In this document: positions 1 through 5,281 of the stretch, in pieces | Layout: each line of letters starts with the position of its first letter | How positions within the stretch are numbered: position 1 is the stretch's first letter | From: Tannerella sp. | GTDB lineage: Bacteria; Bacteroidota; Bacteroidia; Bacteroidales; Tannerellaceae | Direction of reading: 5' to 3' | Assembly: GCA_031289445.1 (NCBI GenBank) | Contig: JAITPL010000206.1 | Location: forward strand, 1-8,892 | DNA length: 8,892 nt | Translations under genes and position numbers: made by a program | The notes under the pieces: generated by a model | The model's input: the letters and a program-made list of their open reading frames with translations, nothing else | Database searches by the model: none | What the model was told of the DNA's origin: nothing

Positions 1-216
1 CGGGGAGTAGAAAATTCTCTACACTGGACATTGGATATGGTTTTTCGTGAAGACGAACAAAGAAAACGGACCGGACTCGCCGCTGAAAATTTTGCTGTTA
101 TCCGAAAAATCGCGCTCAACCTCCTGAAAAAAGATACCGGAAAAGAAAGTCTGCGCTCTAAACGCCTAAAAGCAGCCTGGAATAAAGACTTCCTTATTCA
201 ATTACTCAAATTTTAA
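1..216 (+). CDS. ISAs1-family transposase, C-terminal 71 residues (5' partial)
   Basis: The frame is open from the first base of the window, so the gene starts upstream; the first in-frame ATG at 37 and nearby alternatives are internal. The visible residues begin RGVENSLHW and continue with LDMVFREDEQRKR, then ENFAVIRKIALNLLKKD. This is the C-terminal signature of DDE transposases of the ISAs1 family (also called H-repeat-associated proteins). The Glu in VENSLHW is probably the last catalytic acidic residue. The basic tail (SLRSKRLKAAW) and the stop at 214-216 look like a normal, untruncated C-terminus. The right terminal repeat follows immediately. Family assignment is by recognition of this motif; the catalytic Asp residues lie outside the window. 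Confidence 0.85.
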   Translation, partial: RGVENSLHWTLDMVFREDEQRKRTGLAAENFAVIRKIALNLLKKDTGKESLRSKRLKAAWNKDFLIQLLKF

Positions 217-229
217 TGCGTTGACCCTG
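1..229 (+). mobile_element. Right end of an ISAs1-family insertion sequence
   Basis: This is the distal part of an insertion sequence whose left part lies outside the window. It contains the end of the transposase reading frame and, directly after its stop, the sequence TGCGTTGACCCTG (217-229). The reverse complement begins CAGGG, as expected for ISAs1-family terminal inverted repeats. I place the outer end of the element at about 229. The next bases, TCTCCACA, would be one copy of the short target duplication this family makes, but the other copy is not visible. Whether the element is intact cannot be told from here. Confidence 0.7.
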
Positions 230-236
230 TCTCCAC

Positions 237-420
237 ATTGTCAATTGTCAATTATGGATTATTCCGTGCTCTATTGATATGTATCCCCGCTGGGGATGCA
301 CCGTTTTAATTATCCTTTACGGTCATTGGCAGGTACAAATTATCAATTGTCAATTGTTTTAAGATATGCATCTCCCTAACGTGGAAAGCGGTGTGTGTCA
401 TTCCGTGATCTATTGATATG
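237..420 (+). repeat. Duplicated composite: CAATTGTCAATT tract followed by a copy of the TCTATTGATATG repeat
   Basis: The same order of parts occurs twice. The tract at 237-255 (repeating ATTGTCA) is followed at 261-281 by ATTCCGTG, one base, then TCTATTGATATG. The tract at 338-356 is followed at 400-420 by the same 21-bp sequence with a single mismatch. The two 21-mers are 139 bases apart in direct orientation. The material between the parts differs in length and sequence, so this is not a clean tandem duplication but two independently decayed or independently assembled copies. Confidence 0.6.
281..299. repeat. Small hairpin directly attached to a TCTATTGATATG copy
   Basis: ATCCCC (283-288) and GGGGAT (292-297) pair perfectly around the three-base loop GCT. 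One wobble pair and one G-C pair extend the stem to 281-299. It starts at the last base of the 12-mer TCTATTGATATG at 270-281. Similar hairpins with different stem sequences occur next to the other copies of the 12-mer near 8166-8295, which suggests one repeat family. Confidence 0.6.
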
Positions 421-437
421 AGTCATGTAACGGTGTA

Positions 438-461
438 GGGGGCGATCCCTTGCGGTCGCCC
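438..461. repeat. GC-rich hairpin GGGCGA...TCGCCC
   Basis: GGGCGA (440-445) pairs with TCGCCC (456-461) around the ten-base loop TCCCTTGCGG. It is preceded by GTGTAGGG. Sequences of the form GTAGGGGCGA...TCGCCC are, as I recall, common dispersed palindromic repeats in many bacterial genomes; this is from memory and unverified. There is no T-tract on either side, so it is not a typical Rho-independent terminator for argD. Confidence 0.5.
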
Positions 462-465
462 AAAT

Positions 466-510
466 CGCCATGCGACACGTGACAAACGCCATGCAACACA
501 CAATGACAAG
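466..510 (+). repeat. Two imperfect tandem units beginning CGCCATGC
   Basis: Unit 1 (466-486) reads CGCCATGCGACAC then GTGACAAA. Unit 2 (487-510) reads CGCCATGCAACAC then ACAATGACAAG. The first 13 bases match at 12 positions, and both units end in a GACAA block. A further weak relic (CGTGCATGG, then TTTTGACAG) follows at 511-529. No function is evident. Confidence 0.45.
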
Positions 511-559
511 CGTGCATGGGCTTTTGACAGCAAGTTGGACTTGACTTAACTCATACCCC

Positions 560-1690
560 TTAACTCTTGACTTTTTTGAAGCGGGCGAGGAAGTCGTCGG
601 CTTCGAGTTGCGTGAGGCAGAGCGGAGGAAGAAGGCGGATGGTGTGGGCGCCGGCTACTCCGGTGAATACTTTCTGCTCGAATAGCAAACGCATGCGCGT
701 GTCCTTTATCGGCTCGTCAAAATCAATGCCTATCATCAATCCCCGACCGCGGACTTCTTTCAATCCACTGCAATTCATCGAACGCAAGGCGTTGATAAGA
801 TAGTCGCCAACCACACGCGAGTTCTCGACTAAGTTTTCGCGCTCCATAATATCCAGCACGGTAATTGCGGCGGTGCAGGCCAGATGGTTGCCGCCGAATG
901 TGGTGCCTAACATGCCGTAAACAGGCGTGAACATCGGACTTATCAACATGCCGCTCATAGGGAAACCGTTGGCTATGCCTTTGGCGACGGTGATAATATC
1001 AGGCCGGATACCCGAGTACTGGTGTGCAAAAAACTTGCCGCTGCGACCGTATCCCGACTGTATCTCGTCTATGATAAGGACAACTTCATATTTAGTGCAC
1101 AACGCCCGCAGGTCTTGCAGGAAACGGTCGTCAGGCATCTGTATCCCCCCTACTCCCTGTATGCCCTCGATGATAACGGAGGACACATCACCCTTGCGCA
1201 ACTCGGCTTCGACGGCATCGGCATCGTTGAGCAGGACGTAAGTAACAGGCATGGCCTCGTTTACAGGAGCGATAATCTTGGGGTTATCGGTTACGCGAAC
1301 AGCCGCCGAGGTGCGTCCGTGAAAGGAGTGGCGAAACGACACTATGCGGCGTTTGCCGTTATGAAAAGAGGCCAGTTTAAGAGCGTTCTCGTTGGCTTCG
1401 GCGCCGGTGTTGACGAGGAAGAGCGAGTAGTCGTCGTAACCGCTGGCAGCTCCGAGCTTGTCGGCAAGCTTCTGCTGCAGGCTGTTGATGACCGAGTTGG
1501 AATAGAAACCGAGTTTTTGGATTTGCCCGGTAAGAGCGCTAACGTAGTCGGGATGGCTGTGTCCTACCGAGATGACGGCATGACCGCCATATAAGTCCAG
1601 GTATTCAACGCCCTGCGTGTCCCAGACACGGCAGCCCTGACCTTTTGCTATCTCTATGTCGAAGAGGGGATAAACATCGAAAAGTTTCAT
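560..1690 (-). CDS. argD: Acetylornithine (or succinylornithine) aminotransferase
   Basis: This 376-residue class-III PLP-dependent aminotransferase transfers an amino group from glutamate to N-acyl-glutamate semialdehyde, giving N-acyl-ornithine in the cytoplasmic arginine pathway. Visible family features are the NTGAEANENALKLA phosphate-cup region (94-107), the GIQGVGG block (176-182), the IIDEIQSGYGRSG segment with the cofactor-contacting Asp (about 208), the Schiff-base Lys in TVAKGIANGFP (K237), and TTFGGNHLAC (263-272). The start MKLFDVYPLFDI matches the usual short N-terminus in Bacteroidota and is an ATG. It is the last gene of the arginine operon, 17 bases after argC. Bacteroides fragilis is known to use N-succinyl rather than N-acetyl intermediates downstream, so the acyl group here is uncertain; the sequence alone does not decide it. 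Confidence 0.93.
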   Translation of the reverse strand: MKLFDVYPLFDIEIAKGQGCRVWDTQGVEYLDLYGGHAVISVGHSHPDYVSALTGQIQKLGFYSNSVINSLQQKLADKLGAASGYDDYSLFLVNTGAEANENALKLASFHNGKRRIVSFRHSFHGRTSAAVRVTDNPKIIAPVNEAMPVTYVLLNDADAVEAELRKGDVSSVIIEGIQGVGGIQMPDDRFLQDLRALCTKYEVVLIIDEIQSGYGRSGKFFAHQYSGIRPDIITVAKGIANGFPMSGMLISPMFTPVYGMLGTTFGGNHLACTAAITVLDIMERENLVENSRVVGDYLINALRSMNCSGLKEVRGRGLMIGIDFDEPIKDTRMRLLFEQKVFTGVAGAHTIRLLPPLCLTQLEADDFLARFKKVKS

Positions 1691-1707
1691 AAGTAAGTGA
1701 TTTTATT

Positions 1708-2676
1708 TTAGAACGCTATGGGTTTGAGGTGCAGTCCGACGGTTTCTTCGAGGTTGAACATGAGGTTCATGTTGTGGACGGCCTGTCCGCTTGCGCCCTT
1801 GAGGAGGTTGTCGATAACCGAAACTATAAGTATCCTGCCTCCGATCTGTTCGAGGTGCAGGAGGCATTTGTTGGTATTGATGACCTGCTTCAGGTCGGGG
1901 TTTTCGTCGATAACGAAGGTGAACGAGTGGTCTTCGTAATATCCGTTATAGAGACGCCGTATTTCGGACAGGTCGATTTTGCAGTTGAGGTAAGCCGTTG
2001 TGAAGATACCCCTCGCAAAATCGCCGCGAACGGGGATGAAGTCTATCGCCGCGCTGAAACTCTTCTGCAGTTGTTCGAGGCTCTGCCGTATCTCCGCCAG
2101 ATGCTGGTGTTCAAATGGCTTGTAGATGGATATGTTGTCGTTGCGCCAGCTGAAATGCGATGTGGGAGAGGGTTTGACGCCCGCGCCGGTAGAGCCGGTG
2201 ATGGCATTGACATGAATCGTGCTGTTGAGCATGAGATGTTTGGCCAGCGGCAGGAGCGCGAGCTGGATACCTGTGGCAAAACATCCGGGATTGGCCACGT
2301 AACGCGCCTTGCAGATAGCGCGGCGGTTGATTTCGGGCAGCCCGTAAACGAACTCGTGCGACGGCGAAGCGATACGGTAATCCTGACTGAGGTCGATGAT
2401 TTTAAGCGATTCGGGCACGGGGTGCGCTTCGATAAACTTGCGGGTATCGCCGTGTGCGGTACAGAAAAACAGCAGGTCTATCCCCTTGAGAGGCATATTG
2501 CTTGTGAACGACATGTCGGTTTCGCCGAAAAGCCCCGAATGCACGGCCGACAGCCGGTTGCCTGCATTGCTCGTGGAATGGACGAATACCAGCTCTACTT
2601 CGGGGTGATTGAGCAGCAAACGTATCAGTTCGCCCGCCGTATAACCGGCGCCTCCGATAATTCCTGTTTTTATCAT
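1708..2676 (-). CDS. argC: N-acetyl- (or N-succinyl-) gamma-glutamyl-phosphate reductase
   Basis: The 322-residue product reduces N-acyl-glutamyl phosphate with NADPH to the semialdehyde, the step before ArgD. The N-terminal Rossmann signature is GIIGGAGYTAGEL (5-17). The catalytic Cys is C132 in NPGCFATGIQLAL (129-141). The HQHLAEI segment (190-196) corresponds to the conserved histidine motif of the family, and the C-terminus has LLKGASGQAVHNMNLM (291-306). The reading frame extends upstream to 2760, but that part lies inside argG; the ATG at 2676 gives the normal N-terminus MIKTGIIGGAGY. That ATG overlaps the argG TGA in the sequence ATGA, indicating translational coupling. Length and motifs are complete, with no sign of damage. 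Confidence 0.94.
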   Translation of the reverse strand: MIKTGIIGGAGYTAGELIRLLLNHPEVELVFVHSTSNAGNRLSAVHSGLFGETDMSFTSNMPLKGIDLLFFCTAHGDTRKFIEAHPVPESLKIIDLSQDYRIASPSHEFVYGLPEINRRAICKARYVANPGCFATGIQLALLPLAKHLMLNSTIHVNAITGSTGAGVKPSPTSHFSWRNDNISIYKPFEHQHLAEIRQSLEQLQKSFSAAIDFIPVRGDFARGIFTTAYLNCKIDLSEIRRLYNGYYEDHSFTFVIDENPDLKQVINTNKCLLHLEQIGGRILIVSVIDNLLKGASGQAVHNMNLMFNLEETVGLHLKPIAF

Positions 2677-3863
2677 AGTTCGTCTTTGTGATTGGAATAA
2701 TAAACGCGCAGCGGAGTAGATGTCAGTTTGATAAAGCCTTTGGCCTCGTCGGCGGTCCATCCTTTCTGGGTCTCGCCATACTCGCCGAGCTTGCTCTTCA
2801 CAAGGTCGTCGGCCGATTCGACGCCGACGGTCGAGAACGATAGCGGACGCAGTTCGAGGATGACTGTACCGTTGACGTTACGCTGGCTCTCGGTCAGCAT
2901 GGCCTCTATATCCCGCATCACAGGCTCAAGGTACTGGCTCTCGTGAAGGAACATGCCATACCAGTTGGCTACCTGGTCTTTCCAGTATTGCTGCCATTTG
3001 CTAAGGGTGTATTTTTCGAGAAAGCGGTGAGCGCCGATAATAAGCATCGGAGCGGCGGCCTCGAAGCCTACGCGCCCCTTGATGCCGATGATCGTATCGC
3101 CTACGTGCATGTCGCGGCCTATTCCGTAAGCGGCGCCAATAGCCTCGACCGCCTGTATAGCCTTGATTTTGTCGTCATAGACAAGGCCGTTGACGGCATG
3201 TATCTCTCCTTTGCGAAATTCTATGCGAAGCTGCTCGCCGCCGGTCTTCGTTACCTGCTTCAGATAGGCGGTTTCGGGCAAGCCTTGCGCCGAGTCGAGT
3301 ATCTCGCCGCCGCAAATCGACGTGCCCCATATCCCCACGTTGTATGAATATTTCAACTTGGCGAAATCGGCGCTGAAACCGTTCCCGTTCAGGTAGTCTA
3401 TCTCTTGCTGCCGCGTGAGGTTGTTGTCGCGCGTGAGGGTTATTATCTCGACGCCGGGATAGACGACAAGGAATGTCATGTCGAAACGCACCTGGTCGTT
3501 GCCTGCTCCGGTAGAGCCGTGCGCGATGGCGTCCGCGCCGATCTCCCTGGCATAGCGGGCTATCGCCATGCTCTGGAATATGCGCTCCGACGACACGGAT
3601 ATTGGATAGGTGCCGTTGCGCAGGACGTTGCCATAGACCATGTAACGCAGGCTCCTGGCGTAATATTCCTGCGTGACGTCGATGGTTACATAGCCTTTGG
3701 CGCCAAGCCGATAGGCGTTTTCTTCGTTGGTTTTGAGTTGCTCGGCGCTGAATCCGCCGGTATCGGCGCAGGCGGCATATACCTCATAACCTTTCTCTCT
3801 GGCCAGATACATCACGGTATATGAGGTATCCAAACCGCCACTAAATGCTACTACTACTTTCAT
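2673..3863 (-). CDS. argG: Argininosuccinate synthase
   Basis: This 396-residue enzyme joins citrulline and aspartate using ATP to form argininosuccinate. The ATP pyrophosphatase P-loop AFSGGLDTS (6-14) is at the N-terminus. The citrulline/aspartate-binding region includes YPISVSSERIFQSMAIARYA (86-105) and HGSTGAGNDQVRFD (115-128). The length is normal for the family, and this variant resembles the Bacteroidota form of ArgG. The start is the ATG at 3863, which gives MKVVVAFSGG; no Shine-Dalgarno sequence is present. Unlike its neighbours it has a 246-base leader, starting directly at its ATG with a heptamer repeat tract. No TAnnTTTG element is seen in that leader, so read-through from the GNAT promoter is likely. 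The last four residues are KDEL, which has no meaning in bacteria. Confidence 0.95.
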   Translation of the reverse strand: MKVVVAFSGGLDTSYTVMYLAREKGYEVYAACADTGGFSAEQLKTNEENAYRLGAKGYVTIDVTQEYYARSLRYMVYGNVLRNGTYPISVSSERIFQSMAIARYAREIGADAIAHGSTGAGNDQVRFDMTFLVVYPGVEIITLTRDNNLTRQQEIDYLNGNGFSADFAKLKYSYNVGIWGTSICGGEILDSAQGLPETAYLKQVTKTGGEQLRIEFRKGEIHAVNGLVYDDKIKAIQAVEAIGAAYGIGRDMHVGDTIIGIKGRVGFEAAAPMLIIGAHRFLEKYTLSKWQQYWKDQVANWYGMFLHESQYLEPVMRDIEAMLTESQRNVNGTVILELRPLSFSTVGVESADDLVKSKLGEYGETQKGWTADEAKGFIKLTSTPLRVYYSNHKDEL

Positions 3864-3950
3864 GTGAATGAATTATGAATTGTGAATGATTAATGAAATA
3901 GTGAACAGTGAATAGTGAATAGTGATTAATGAACAGTGAACTTCGTGAAT
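3864..3950. repeat. Tandem GTGAATA heptamer tract abutting the argG start codon
   Basis: On the plus strand this AT-rich stretch is built from variants of GTGAATA and ATTAATGAA. The clearest part is 3901-3921, three consecutive heptamers GTGAACA, GTGAATA, GTGAATA, followed by related longer units to about 3941. It begins at the base next to the argG ATG, so it would be the 3' end of the argG leader in the transcript. Such tracts can change length by slippage. I recall similar simple-sequence spacers in other Bacteroidota genomes, but I cannot check this here. Confidence 0.6.
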
Positions 3951-4022
3951 TGTCGTATGCCCTTTCTATTCCCGACGCTCTCAATTCTTGACTTTCACCT
4001 TTCGCTCTCTTAATCTTTGTTC

Positions 4023-4042
4023 AGACGGAGCATGCTCCGTCT
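4023..4042. repeat. Perfect 20-bp palindrome in the GNAT-argG spacer
   Basis: AGACGGAGCATGCTCCGTCT is identical to its own reverse complement. It is followed by CTAC on the right but not mirrored by GTAG on the left. It lies about 68 bases downstream of the GNAT stop and 160 bases upstream of the argG start, in the direction of transcription. With no unpaired centre it would form a cruciform, or in RNA a hairpin with a short forced loop. No T-tract follows on the minus strand. It may be a dispersed palindromic repeat, a site for a dimeric DNA-binding protein, or an attenuating structure. Confidence 0.7.
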
Positions 4043-4109
4043 CTACATCAACCTCCCTGCCGGATTCGCTCTCTTGCTTCTTATCCGAACTCTCAATGAC
4101 AACACTCTT

Positions 4110-4718
4110 TTAATTATTGATCTTTGATTTTTGATGCAATTCTTCATCCCCCTGGGGGCTTGGGGGCTTTCCCGGGTCGAAGAGCATGGCTGTACAGATG
4201 CAATACTTGCGCTGTGTGCGTTCGAGGACGTCGTGATTGACACAACCGTTGCAACCCCGCCAGAAAGCTTCGTCGTCGGTCAGGTCGGCGAATGTAACCG
4301 GTATATATCCCAACTCGGTGTTCATCTTCATCACCGCGCTGCCGGAGGTCAGACTGAACAGTTTGGCATTAGGCCAAGTCTGCCTCGCCAGATTGAAAGA
4401 CGCATGTTTGATGCGCCTCGCCAGACCGCGACCCCGAAACTTGTCGGACACTATCAAACCCGATGTGGCTACATACTGCTTGTTGCCCCAGGATTCGATA
4501 TATGTAAACCCCGCAAACTCGTCGCCCGACAAAGCGATGATACACTTGCCTTCGCGCATCTTCTGCGCCACATATTCGTGGGTACGCTTGGCGATGCCTG
4601 TACCTCTCACTTCCGCCGCCGCCTCGATAGTCTCCAGAACAGTATCTACATACTTCTCGTGGCTCTCGTCGGCAACAATGATCCTTATCTCCGCTTCTTT
4701 TTCTTCCTTCGTTTCCAA
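4110..4718 (-). CDS. GNAT acyltransferase of the arginine cluster, candidate N-acylglutamate synthase
   Basis: The protein is about 202 residues from a TTG start at 4718. The frame is open to another TTG at 4745, but that codon lies within the predicted -7 promoter element, so I prefer 4718; no ATG exists in this frame near the N-terminus. The GNAT core shows SGLIVSDKFRGRGLARRIK (86-104), with the acyl-CoA pyrophosphate-binding loop FRGRGLA. A C-terminal module has four cysteines arranged Cx2C then CxC (GCNGC at about 155-159 and YCICT at about 172-176), possibly a metal site. I recall the same gene at this place in Bacteroides arginine clusters, where no ArgA or ArgJ is obvious. Acylation of glutamate is therefore the likely role, by context. 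The last 20 or so residues (GKPPSPQGDEEL onward) look like translated intergenic repeat. Confidence 0.8.
   Translation of the reverse strand: METKEEKEAEIRIIVADESHEKYVDTVLETIEAAAEVRGTGIAKRTHEYVAQKMREGKCIIALSGDEFAGFTYIESWGNKQYVATSGLIVSDKFRGRGLARRIKHASFNLARQTWPNAKLFSLTSGSAVMKMNTELGYIPVTFADLTDDEAFWRGCNGCVNHDVLERTQRKYCICTAMLFDPGKPPSPQGDEELHQKSKINN
4147..4170. repeat. C/G-run repeat within the 3' end of the GNAT gene
   Basis: The plus strand has CCCCC (4148-4152), T, GGGGG (4154-4158), CTT, GGGGG (4162-4166). Read in the gene's direction this is an AAGCCCCCAAGCCCCC-type sequence followed by GGGGG, resembling intergenic repeats I recall between genes in Bacteroidota. It encodes the proline-rich KPPSPQG of the predicted tail, and is followed by an A-rich stretch of the kind otherwise seen between genes. 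This suggests that the original stop codon, shortly after the conserved AMLFDP, was lost. Confidence 0.5.
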
Positions 4719-4742
4719 TGAATGACTATTAAAAAAACGGCG

Positions 4743-4750
4743 CAAAGATA
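4743..4750 (-). promoter_or_regulatory. Bacteroidota -7 element TATCTTTG for the GNAT-arg operon
   Basis: On the minus strand these bases read TATCTTTG, a full match to the Bacteroidota consensus TAnnTTTG. Transcription would begin a few bases downstream, around 4735-4738, leaving a leader of about 20 bases before the TTG start at 4718. I do not see a clear TTTG at the expected -33 spacing. No other TAnnTTTG match was found before argG, so this may serve the whole arginine operon. Confidence 0.55.
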
Positions 4751-4792
4751 ATCATTATTTATCAGAATGCCGTTTAACTCGAAAAAAAGCAG

Positions 4793-4800
4793 TACTTTTG
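4793..4800 (+). promoter_or_regulatory. Bacteroidota -7 element TACTTTTG for the DUF4494-yggS-rpe-comEC operon
   Basis: TACTTTTG matches the consensus TAnnTTTG. It lies 47 bases before the ATG at 4848, and the intervening leader is A-rich, as is usual for translation initiation in this phylum. A TTTA at 4773-4776 might be a poor -33 element but is closer than expected. Together with the minus-strand element at 4743-4750 it makes a compact divergent promoter region. Confidence 0.55.
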
Positions 4801-4847
4801 GAGGCGATTTAAAGCAAAAATATCAACAAAAAAACTGATTGAAAATT

Positions 4848-5276
4848 ATGCATAACTGGTTTGAATGTAAGATTAATTACGAGAAAGCGGGCGAAGAAGG
4901 CAAGCGTATAACGGAGCCGTATCTGGTTGACGCCCTGTCGTTCACCGAAGCCGAAGGGCGGATTATCGAAGAGATGCGCCCCTATATAAGCGGCGACTTC
5001 ACCATCACCGACATACGGCGCGCCAACTTCTACGAGACTTTCCTCAACGATACCGGGGAAAAGTACTACAAGGCCAAGATTTTCCTTATCACGCTCGACG
5101 AAAAGAGCGGTACGGAAAAGAAAAAGGCTGTGCTCATACTTGCACAGGCTTCTACTATCCACGAAGCTATCAAGGTACTGGACGAGGGCTTCAAAGGCAC
5201 GCTGGCCGATTATGTCATCGCAACGGTGGCCGAAACGGCTCTGATGAACGTCTTCCCTTACGAGGTTAAGAAATAG
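4848..5276 (+). CDS. DUF4494 family protein, function unknown
   Basis: The protein has 142 residues and no signal peptide or membrane segment, so it is probably cytoplasmic. It begins MHNWFECKINYEK and contains EPYLVDALSFTEAEGRIIEEM (23-43), ISGDFTITDIRRANF (47-61) and the end VAETALMNVFPYEVKK (127-142). I recognise this as the DUF4494 pattern, which I know only from Bacteroidota. The frame is open to a TTG at 4839, but the ATG at 4848 gives the usual N-terminus. It is the first gene of a four-gene operon, 5 bases before yggS. No function is known to me; stable linkage to yggS would hint at a role near PLP or amino-acid metabolism, but that is only inference. Confidence 0.85.
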   Translation: MHNWFECKINYEKAGEEGKRITEPYLVDALSFTEAEGRIIEEMRPYISGDFTITDIRRANFYETFLNDTGEKYYKAKIFLITLDEKSGTEKKKAVLILAQASTIHEAIKVLDEGFKGTLADYVIATVAETALMNVFPYEVKK

Positions 5277-5281
5277 AGCTT

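Larger units (their letters stand above)
230..559. other. Gene-free, repeat-rich spacer between the insertion sequence and argD
   Basis: No plausible protein gene or RNA gene is seen in these 330 bases. The stretch contains two CAATTGTCAATT tracts, two copies of a 21-bp sequence ending TCTATTGATATG, a strong small hairpin at 281-299, a GC-rich hairpin at 440-461 and two imperfect CGCCATGC tandem units at 466-510. These are described separately. The 3' end of argD lies at its right edge. None of the hairpins is followed by a T-tract in the argD reading direction, so I see no convincing intrinsic terminator. Confidence 0.6.

Noticed and set aside
237..420. Possible CRISPR array (repeated 21-mers in direct orientation).
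   Set aside because: Only two copies occur, with a 118-base gap full of other repeats, no uniform spacers and no cas genes nearby.
1022..1594. A 190-codon plus-strand open frame opposite argD, and a 320-codon one opposite argC (1729-2691).
   Set aside because: Both are antisense shadows of strongly conserved genes; their translations show no recognisable domain or compositional sense.
2673..2684. ArgG ends in the residues KDEL, the eukaryotic ER-retention signal.
   Set aside because: The gene is clearly bacterial and cytoplasmic and overlaps argC by ATGA; the four residues are a coincidence.
2677..2760. A 28-residue N-terminal extension of ArgC (from 2760).
   Set aside because: It lies wholly within argG in another frame, and the ATG at 2676 gives the standard Rossmann-fold start. 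The extension is not a targeting sequence.
4131..4721. A 196-codon plus-strand open frame opposite the GNAT gene.
   Set aside because: It is the antisense of a protein with clear GNAT motifs and shows no domain of its own.
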